From DATFXM01 sp035315885 (GTDB lineage Bacteria; Acidobacteriota; Blastocatellia; UBA7656), in the NCBI GenBank assembly GCA_035315885.1, contig DATFXM010000173.1:1-13186 (forward strand): DNA of 13,186 nt, in the 5' to 3' direction. The position numbers were made by a program, and so were the translations under genes. The notes below the pieces were generated by a model, which saw only the letters and a list, made by a program, of their open reading frames with translations, did not search any database and was not told the DNA's origin. Shown here piece by piece: positions 7,518 to 13,186 of this stretch (positions within the stretch are counted from its first letter, which is position 1; each line of letters begins with the position of its first letter).

Positions 7518-9047
7518 TTATTTGTTGTTCGTGCGCAGACACTGGAAGAAGTGGTAGTTCCAGGGGCCGAGTTCCACATAGAGACCCGGCGACAACATTT
7601 GATCCCCGTCACGCTCGTACTTTGCGCCCGATGACAGGTCAAGCAGGTTCCACGCTCCGCCACCCGCGTCAGGCCAGCGGACTTGAACCCTGGCTTGCAC
7701 GGGACCGTCGCCGAGATTGACCACGATCAGGTAGCGCTCGTCATCCTTCACCCAGTTCCACGCCACCAGGTTCTGAAAGCTAAGGTTATCTGGCCAGCCC
7801 GTTCGTTCGCACAAGCTCCACATGCCTTCGCGAAACACAGGTCGATTGACTCTCTCAAGTAGTTTTTCGTAGAACTCATGCAGCGCGGAATCCGTGGGCT
7901 CATCCGGTCGTCTGCTAAGGAACACGGGTAGTCTTACTTTGCGGCCTTCAAACTGCCCTTCGTGAAATAACCTCGTTCCCGGCAACGTGGCTATCGTCAA
8001 TGCAGCGGCCTGCTGCTTTGCCGGTGAAAGGGTCGCCGCGGCTCGCGGCTCGTCGTGGTTCTCTATGAAGCGAACAAGCTTTCCTTGATATGCCAGATCG
8101 GCGCAAAGATGTAGCCGAATGCCTTCTACATCGCTGTGTTCCATCCGATCGTAAAGCTTCTTGTCATAGCAGAAGTCGAATCCCCGCTGCTGCAGTTCCC
8201 ATTCCAAATCCCAGTAGGCCTCGGCGATAAAGAGAAAACCGGGATACTTTTTCCTGGTCGCAGAGATTACATCATCCCAATACTCCGTTGCGGGCGGGGG
8301 CCCGGCACGATCGCCCCAAGTGCGCTCGAAAATCGGATTCAACATGAGCATTGCCATGTCACAGCGCACGCCATCACACTGCTGAGCGATACTGGACATT
8401 GTTTCAATGGCTGCACTTCGCAAACCCGGTGCAAAAGCGTTCAACTGCAAGACGTCGGGCCACGCTGGAAAGTAAGGATCTCGCCCGAGGGCGCAAACTG
8501 TTCCACCGATCTCAACATATGACGAGGGGTCATTTCTTACGTCGTCGGCATTACCTCGGATGAAGTATTCGGGATGCTCGGCGACCCACGGATGATCGGG
8601 TGCCACGTGATTGGGGACGAAGTCCAGCATCAGGTTCATGTCTCGATTAGAGAGCTCCCGTCGAGCAACGGCTAGAGCTTCGGCCCCTCCCAGATGCTCG
8701 TCGACTACGTAGCGTCTCACGCAATATGGGGATCCCACATTGTCCTCGGTGCGAAAGTCAGGAAGTGCCCGGCGGAAATCGGCAAGCAGACCGTTGTTCT
8801 GATTGGCAATTGCAATACCTGCAGGACTACGTTCCCAGACACCCATTAACCAAACCGCGTCGAAGCCGTAGGCGCCGACCGCATCCCATTCGGCTGGGGG
8901 GACCGAAGATAAGTCGATGCTCTTGCCATACTGCCGGCTTAGCTCAGAAAGCCAGACCCACGTGTTGATCTCGTATACGCTGGGGTATCGGGGCCAAGTG
9001 GATACGCCGGCTGACGCCGTTGGTGCCTTGACACGGGTTGCATTCAT
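7518..9047 (-). CDS. GH13 alpha-amylase-family glycoside hydrolase
   Basis: The 509-residue enzyme has all four conserved GH13 regions in order: DFVPNH (142-147), GVRCDMA with the nucleophile Asp230, FIAEAYW with the acid/base Glu276, and FIENHDE with Asp332. The (beta/alpha)8 barrel spans about 20-400, and a C-terminal beta-sandwich follows (about 425-500). GH13 enzymes cleave or transfer alpha-glucosidic bonds in starch, glycogen, maltodextrin, trehalose or sucrose. The exact activity cannot be read from these motifs. There is no signal peptide, so it probably works in the cytoplasm on glycogen or imported sugars. ATG at 9047 is chosen because AAGGAGGAG sits just upstream; a longer in-frame ATG at 9080 would place that strong ribosome site inside the gene. 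The SemiSWEET gene lies 129 bases downstream and the barrel protein gene 116 bases upstream, all on the same strand. Confidence 0.93.
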   Translation of the reverse strand: MNATRVKAPTASAGVSTWPRYPSVYEINTWVWLSELSRQYGKSIDLSSVPPAEWDAVGAYGFDAVWLMGVWERSPAGIAIANQNNGLLADFRRALPDFRTEDNVGSPYCVRRYVVDEHLGGAEALAVARRELSNRDMNLMLDFVPNHVAPDHPWVAEHPEYFIRGNADDVRNDPSSYVEIGGTVCALGRDPYFPAWPDVLQLNAFAPGLRSAAIETMSSIAQQCDGVRCDMAMLMLNPIFERTWGDRAGPPPATEYWDDVISATRKKYPGFLFIAEAYWDLEWELQQRGFDFCYDKKLYDRMEHSDVEGIRLHLCADLAYQGKLVRFIENHDEPRAAATLSPAKQQAAALTIATLPGTRLFHEGQFEGRKVRLPVFLSRRPDEPTDSALHEFYEKLLERVNRPVFREGMWSLCERTGWPDNLSFQNLVAWNWVKDDERYLIVVNLGDGPVQARVQVRWPDAGGGAWNLLDLSSGAKYERDGDQMLSPGLYVELGPWNYHFFQCLRTNNK

Positions 9048-9163
9048 GGCGCTCCTCCTTATCGAGTTCGCCGAGGACATGCCACCCTAATAATTCGCCG
9101 CGACCACAACTGGGGCATGCGTGGCGCGACCTATTATCGCAAGCTGACCTCGGCGTTTACGGC

Positions 9164-10150
9164 TTAGAACTTGATTCCAAAGCCAAGCGCCGGACCCTTG
9201 ATGCCTACATCGAACAGAAAGTTGTTGCGATCATAGTTCACATGCAGATATCGGTAGGCTGCCAGAAGGGAGAACCGCTCCTTGAACGTCGCTCCAATTC
9301 CGCCGAGCAATTGGTATGTAAGGTCGGAGCCGCCTCCGCCGACATCCCCCTTGCCGAATACAAACCAGCTCTTTGTAACAAAGGCGCGCCCCCTAAGTCC
9401 GCCGACTCCGTCAACCCAGTTCTTGCTGCGCGAGTCCTCGGTTTCGGGCAGCACGCCCGCGGTGAACAACAACCTGGTATGTAGGTGCCAGAAGCGGATG
9501 CCTGCAATCGCATCGAGCGACGACCCCTCCTTTTCCAACAGGCGATAACCTGCGTCCCCTTCAAGCAGAAACACCTTTTGCGTTAGCTTTGCACTTGAAA
9601 AGAGCGGGCCAGGCGTGACGTTCTCTGTTGAAACCTTAAGGTACAGCAGATCGCTCAGAAGCAGGAACTTGCCTTTTCTGGCCTCGAACGCCGCCATAAA
9701 TCCAAAGTTCAAGTGGTCAAAGATGTCGCCGATATCCGCATCGACGTCCGTTATCCGCGATCCTATTCCGATCTGCCCTTTCAATCCCGCGAACCAGATG
9801 TACGGGACAAACTGAAACTGCCATTTATCGGCGGACGGTCCCTTCGGCGGCGGCGGTGACGCGTCGGTATTCGGCGACTTGAGTTTTGACGATTCAGCGA
9901 GCGGGTCGAAGTTGCCGATAGGACCAATGGTTCGATTTGTTTCGGCGACGGCGCCTTGCTGACTCTGCGACTCTGTAGCCGATTGTGCAGGTAGTTTCCC
10001 GCTCTCAGAAGCGATTACCGGTTCAGGCTTTGCAACCGGATCAGTGATAGGTGGATTCGAGGTCTGTGCCTGTGCCGCAAGACATGTAACCGCTGATGCT
10101 GAACAAAGGAGAATCGCAGCACGCAGGCTGCTAGAGAGTGGATTTGTCAT
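9164..10150 (-). CDS. Outer-membrane beta-barrel protein
   Basis: The 328-residue protein starts with a signal peptide (hydrophobic 11-24, likely AQA cleavage at 26-28). A Pro/Ser/Gln-rich linker follows to about residue 105, and then a barrel-like region of alternating hydrophobic strands, beginning WQFQFVPYIWFAG (110-122). It ends in GFGIKF, with the C-terminal Phe that BamA-dependent outer-membrane barrels commonly have. The strand count is perhaps eight to ten. It resembles general 'outer membrane protein' families in Gram-negative bacteria, with no specific transport motif. ATG at 10150 has AAAGGA upstream at good spacing. It is first in a same-strand set with the GH13 and SemiSWEET genes, which hints at a role in sugar or glycan uptake, but this is inference from position only. 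Confidence 0.75.
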   Translation of the reverse strand: MTNPLSSSLRAAILLCSASAVTCLAAQAQTSNPPITDPVAKPEPVIASESGKLPAQSATESQSQQGAVAETNRTIGPIGNFDPLAESSKLKSPNTDASPPPPKGPSADKWQFQFVPYIWFAGLKGQIGIGSRITDVDADIGDIFDHLNFGFMAAFEARKGKFLLLSDLLYLKVSTENVTPGPLFSSAKLTQKVFLLEGDAGYRLLEKEGSSLDAIAGIRFWHLHTRLLFTAGVLPETEDSRSKNWVDGVGGLRGRAFVTKSWFVFGKGDVGGGGSDLTYQLLGGIGATFKERFSLLAAYRYLHVNYDRNNFLFDVGIKGPALGFGIKF

Positions 10151-10688
10151 CGACGTCCTTTCGCGTCCGGCCGTGAGCCTGCGCCGGAACTTGTCGCAAT
10201 TTATTGGGTCAAGTCAAAAACCGTCCAAATCAGGGGTGACGCTGGAACAAGACACTGCTATCCAGAGACGCTGTGGGGAGGAGCAACGAGCGTAGTGATT
10301 CTTGTAGTTGCTAACCTGCTGTTACACAGTGCTGCATGTAGACGCCACACTCTAAAACATCTCTGCGCGATTCTTCAAGCTGGACCTGCACCTGCGCCTT
10401 ACAGATGATAAAAACTGCATAGACTTGGGTCAGGTTCTTCGTGGGCAAGGTAGGAGAGTTGCCAATCGATCGCACGATATTGGAACTGTTGCTAGCAACC
10501 ATCCTCTTTTGGAACTCGGTTGTGTTTTTCGTAAGGCGGACAAATTGGCAGCCTGAACCGCTCGGAATCGAGCGGCCCTCCCCGGACAGAGAGGTCTCCT
10601 TTAATCGGACTGTGGCCTGAGGATCAAGCGGCTTGAATGGGCTAACGGCACTCGAGGAACCACAAGGCCGGTCTTCAGTCCAAGTCGC
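10151..10688. other. About 540 bases without a convincing gene
   Basis: This lies between the barrel-protein start and the stop of the cyclotransferase-like gene. It should hold the barrel-gene promoter and the cyclotransferase terminator, but no clear -35/-10 pair stood out. Two structured spots were seen: a perfect 7-bp hairpin at 10558-10575 and nested inverted repeats at 10607-10681. The longest frame (63 codons, minus strand, 10311-10502) has no recognisable features. Confidence 0.55.
10558..10575. other. Short perfect hairpin
   Basis: CCGCTCG and CGAGCGG form a 7-bp GC-rich stem closed by a four-base loop (GAAT). No T-run follows on either strand, so it is not a standard intrinsic terminator. 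Its role is unknown. Confidence 0.5.
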
Positions 10689-11339
10689 TCAGCATCTCTC
10701 CCATGTCGCTGGTTCTATCTCGATGTTTATGAAGTCTTCGCCCAGCACGTTTTTTATCAGTTGGTCTATCGTGCTCGCATTGGGCTGATAGATGAACGCC
10801 CTCCTGGGATAGATCCGATCATTCACCCAGTACTTGCTCCAGTTGGTGCATGTCCTCAAGAATGTCTCTGCAAACTTCGCTTCCTTTGCCAGAGGATATG
10901 TCCCCTCAATTTCCAGGCAGCCGTTCAGACATATGTCGACATATGACTGTACGATTGGAAACTTTGCCGAAGGGTAGCGCTTCTCTGTATTGGCATAGAA
11001 CCATATGTCACCAGCAGGCGGCTCCTTTCTCCCATCAAGCATGGTGATGTTTTTCTGATCGATTCTATCGCGCTTATAGCCGGTCTCACGTTGATCAAAC
11101 GCCTCAAGCTGTTGTTTAGTCACGCTGAAAATCACGCCGTTGCACTTGGAGTCCGGGTCGGGAACCGCACCAAGGTAGGTGGGACTCAAGCTGACACCGC
11201 CGACCTGGTCAAACCAGCCTCGCTGGATACCGACAACGTTCGCAGGAGACGCGTACCTGGCAGTAGGCGAGGTTCTTGCCCTCGATTCAGATTCAACTAG
11301 AGAGCCATAACCGAAAATAAACTGTTGTGCTTCAGACAT
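10689..11339 (-). CDS. Gamma-glutamylcyclotransferase-like protein
   Basis: The 216-residue protein has the fold signature near its N-terminus, FGYGSL (9-14), which forms the substrate-binding loop. It also has the candidate catalytic Glu85 in FDQRETGY (81-88). Members of this superfamily release 5-oxoproline from gamma-glutamyl peptides or amines, or from glutathione as in the ChaC branch. Here the sequence between motifs and the long C-terminal part (about 120-216) are not typical of short GGCT proteins, so the substrate is open. There is no signal peptide, so it should be cytoplasmic. ATG at 11339 is supported by AAGGAGG a few bases upstream. It is divergent from the alpha/beta hydrolase gene, with a shared intergenic region of about 270 bases. 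Confidence 0.8.
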   Translation of the reverse strand: MSEAQQFIFGYGSLVESESRARTSPTARYASPANVVGIQRGWFDQVGGVSLSPTYLGAVPDPDSKCNGVIFSVTKQQLEAFDQRETGYKRDRIDQKNITMLDGRKEPPAGDIWFYANTEKRYPSAKFPIVQSYVDICLNGCLEIEGTYPLAKEAKFAETFLRTCTNWSKYWVNDRIYPRRAFIYQPNASTIDQLIKNVLGEDFINIEIEPATWERC

Positions 11340-11413
11340 AATTCCTCCTTGAGTCGATCATTAAGGGTTTGATTGGTCTGCTTCGGTTAAGCTACAAGCG
11401 ATGTTGCGTGCGA

Positions 11414-11442
11414 CGTATATCACAGACAGCGTATCAAGACAA
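11414..11442 (-). promoter_or_regulatory. Weak candidate promoter for the cyclotransferase-like gene
   Basis: On the minus strand, TTGTCT (11437-11442) and TATACG (11414-11419) are 17 bases apart, each matching the sigma70 consensus at 4 of 6 positions. The -10 lies about 75 bases before the start codon. The spacing is right but the boxes are weak. Confidence 0.27.
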
Positions 11443-11612
11443 CTAGCCATCACTCAATCGTTCATAAAGCGGGAAATGTACCGACAGACTTGGGTGGGGC
11501 GCTGTCGCAACGCTCTGGTCAAGAACTCACTACAATGACGTTGGCGGATTCTCGTGGGCTCGACTATTCGATAGAATCGGCGGACACGAAAAACTCCAGT
11601 TGAGGTATGAAG

Positions 11613-12686
11613 ATGGTCAAAAAGTTACTCTTCGGATTTCTGCTGATCTCTCTGACCCAGATTGCTGTCGCGGCGCAGACGCGAGTTTCCGCGATCGACG
11701 GCGACTTCAGGATCCGCGACTTTCGATTTGGGAACGGTGAATCTCTGCCCGAGCTCAGATTGCACTACAGAACGCTGGGCAAGCCGGTGAAAGATGATAA
11801 GGGGGTCGTGCGGAACGCGGTACTGATTCTCCATGGAACCGGCGGGTCTGGTCGCGCTTTTTTGTCGGATCAGTTTGGAGGCGTTCTGTTCGGAAAGGGC
11901 CAGCTTCTTGATTCCGATAAGTACTTCATCATTCTGCCCGATGGTATAGGGCATGGCGGTTCCAGCAAGCCGAGCGACGGGTTGCACGCGCGCTTTCCGC
12001 ACTATGGGTACAACGATATGGTACTGGCTCAGTATCGGCTTGTGACAGAGGGGCTGGGAGTGAACCACCTGAGGCTTGTATTGGGCACGTCGATGGGAGC
12101 TATGCACACCTGGCTATGGGGCGAGCGCTATGCAGACTTCATGGACGCGCTTATGCCGCTTGCGAGTTTGCCGATCCAGATCTCAGGGCGCAATCGAATG
12201 CTTCGAAGGATGGTGATCGATTCGATCAGGAACGATCCCGGTTGGGAGAACGGCGAGTACAAGACTCAGCCGAGGGGCCTGGTGCCGGCTGCTTACGTGT
12301 TGATGTTGATGACGGGAAGCCCACTGCAGGTACAGAAGCAGGCAGGGACGCGTGATGCCGCGGATCGATTGTTTGATTCGCAGGTCAAGGCGAGGGTGGA
12401 GGCTACGGATGCAAACGATATGTTGTACCAGTTCGACGCCTCTCGAGATTACGATCCCGCGCCGCGGCTTGAGGCTATTCAGGCGGCATTGCTGGCGGTG
12501 AATTCTGCGGACGACTTTGTGAATCCTCCGGAGCTGGGGATCATGGAGCGTGAGATAAAGAGGGTGAAGCGAGGGAGGTTCGTGTTGATTACCATAAGCG
12601 ACGAGACGCGAGGGCATGGGACACATTCGCTGCCGAGGTTGTGGGGCAGGGAACTGGCGCAATTGTTGGACGATTCTCGTCCGTAA
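11613..12686 (+). CDS. Secreted alpha/beta hydrolase of the homoserine O-acetyltransferase (MetX) fold
   Basis: The 357-residue protein has an N-terminal signal peptide (KK, hydrophobic core, AVAAQT near residues 18-23). It then shows the MetX-like alpha/beta hydrolase layout: LILHGTGGSG (oxyanion region), the nucleophile elbow GTSMGAM with Ser160, an acid in NSADDFVNP (Asp300 or Asp301), and a C-terminal GHGTH with His335 as the likely catalytic His. True MetX enzymes acetylate homoserine in the cytoplasm with a GGSMGG-type elbow. Export and the changed elbow argue for a hydrolase or esterase rather than methionine synthesis, and no met gene is nearby. The start is ATG at 11613, because GAGG at 11602-11605 lies 7 bases upstream; the ATG two codons earlier (11607) would be only 1 base from it. 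The gene converges on the rRNA operon. Confidence 0.83.
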   Translation: MVKKLLFGFLLISLTQIAVAAQTRVSAIDGDFRIRDFRFGNGESLPELRLHYRTLGKPVKDDKGVVRNAVLILHGTGGSGRAFLSDQFGGVLFGKGQLLDSDKYFIILPDGIGHGGSSKPSDGLHARFPHYGYNDMVLAQYRLVTEGLGVNHLRLVLGTSMGAMHTWLWGERYADFMDALMPLASLPIQISGRNRMLRRMVIDSIRNDPGWENGEYKTQPRGLVPAAYVLMLMTGSPLQVQKQAGTRDAADRLFDSQVKARVEATDANDMLYQFDASRDYDPAPRLEAIQAALLAVNSADDFVNPPELGIMEREIKRVKRGRFVLITISDETRGHGTHSLPRLWGRELAQLLDDSRP

Positions 12687-12775
12687 CCGGAACGGGGTTC
12701 CAGTGAAGGGAGTGTTGCTGCGTGAGGTTGAGTTTGAGTGTGTAGTGGTTTGGCGCGGAGTTTGAGAGAAAAGCG

Positions 12776-12806
12776 AAAGGCCCGCTTGTATAAGAAGCGG
12801 GCCTTT
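12776..12806. terminator. Bidirectional intrinsic terminator between hydrolase gene and rRNA operon
   Basis: A perfect 12-bp stem (AAAGGCCCGCTT at 12776-12787 with AAGCGGGCCTTT at 12795-12806) has a 7-base loop. On the plus strand it is followed by TGTTT after the stem's own T-run. On the minus strand the A-rich side gives CCTTT and then CGCTTTTC. It lies 90 bases after the hydrolase stop and just past the 5S 3' end, so it can stop both converging transcripts. Confidence 0.85.
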
Positions 12807-12820
12807 TGTTTGGAAATAAT

Positions 12821-12936
12821 CCCGGCGGCGACCTACTCTCCCACACAGTTTCCCGTGCAGTACCATCGGCTCCGTAGGGCTTAACTGCCGTGTTCGGGAT
12901 GGGAACGGGTGTGACCCCTACGATACAACCACCGGA
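12821..12936 (-). rRNA. rrf: 5S ribosomal RNA
   Basis: The minus strand has the conserved 5S core: CCCATCCCGAACACGG, then TTAAGCCC, CCGATGGTACTGC and GGGAGAGTAGG. The terminal stem pairs CCGGTGG (5' end near 12935) with CCGCCGG (3' end near 12822). It is about 115 bases, the usual size, and lies downstream of 23S in the normal order. The exact ends are estimated from the stem. Confidence 0.97.
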
Positions 12937-12943
12937 AAAGTGA

Positions 12944-12960
12944 AAAGAGCGATGCTCTTT
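12944..12960. other. Hairpin in the 23S-5S spacer with boxA-like sequence
   Basis: AAAGAGC and GCTCTTT form a perfect 7-bp stem around a 3-base loop, just upstream of 5S in transcript order. The plus strand reads TGCTCTTTGACAAT (12953-12966), close to the rRNA antitermination boxA, but on the strand opposite to the rRNA. The stem's symmetry also gives GCTCTTTTCA on the sense strand. It could be a processing signal. Confidence 0.45.
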
Positions 12961-13025
12961 GACAATCGAATGGCAAAAGGTGAAATGAAGTACGAGCTGG
13001 CCGTCTTTGTGTGACGGGCAAATCT

Positions 13026-13186
<161 letters not shown>

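Noticed and set aside
10311..10502. 63-codon minus-strand frame in the intergenic gap
   Set aside because: It has no domain, no clear ribosome site, and no context support.
10558..10575. GC-rich hairpin as an intrinsic terminator
   Set aside because: The stem is only 7 bp, has no T-run on either strand, and is more than 100 bases past the cyclotransferase stop codon.
12183..12866. 227-codon minus-strand frame opposite the alpha/beta hydrolase and terminator
   Set aside because: It is antisense to a clear gene, crosses the terminator hairpin into 5S rRNA, and is rich in His/Arg/Gln as expected for a shadow frame.

Overview
The window is about 13.2 kb of a moderately GC-rich bacterial chromosome. 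It holds nine complete or near-complete protein genes, one partial protein gene, a tRNA-Leu, and the 3' end of a ribosomal RNA operon (23S end plus 5S). The mix suggests a Gram-negative soil-type lineage, most plausibly Acidobacteriota (Blastocatellia-like). The clues are a DUF4097-type repeat protein, an outer-membrane barrel protein, a secreted HEXXH protease with a PPC domain, a GT87 membrane glycosyltransferase and a secreted MetX-like hydrolase. This placement is inferred from family composition; the 23S fragment would settle it.

Layout, left to right. At 1-659 (+) is the C-terminal part of a DUF4097-like beta-repeat protein, closed by a strong hairpin at 699-728. A good sigma70-type promoter (785-813) then precedes an O-antigen ligase-like membrane protein (862-2526, +) that carries an unusual internal PDZ-like domain. 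This gene converges on a GT87-type membrane glycosyltransferase (2572-3954, -). Upstream of that, on the same strand, is a large secreted metalloprotease (4153-6297, -). A roughly 530-base stretch without a convincing gene follows, containing a perfect 18-bp tandem duplication, and then tRNA-Leu(UAA) at 6825-6909 (-).

The next block, all on the minus strand and read right to left, is an outer-membrane barrel protein (9164-10150), a GH13 alpha-amylase-family enzyme (7518-9047) and a SemiSWEET sugar transporter (6999-7388). The gaps are about 116-130 bases with no obvious terminator, so this may be a small sugar-handling operon. After another gene-poor gap (10151-10688) come a gamma-glutamylcyclotransferase-like protein (10689-11339, -) and, divergent from it, a secreted alpha/beta hydrolase of the MetX fold (11613-12686, +). 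The hydrolase converges on the rRNA operon, and a 12-bp perfect hairpin (12776-12806) lies between them as a likely two-way terminator.

I see no CRISPR array, transposase, phage gene or toxin-antitoxin pair, and no clear new multi-gene defence or mobile system. The most unusual items are the PDZ domain inside the O-antigen ligase, the SemiSWEET with an apparent lipobox and a PQ-to-PD change beside a GH13 enzyme, and a 20-bp near-repeat that encodes the same peptide twice in the GT87 gene.
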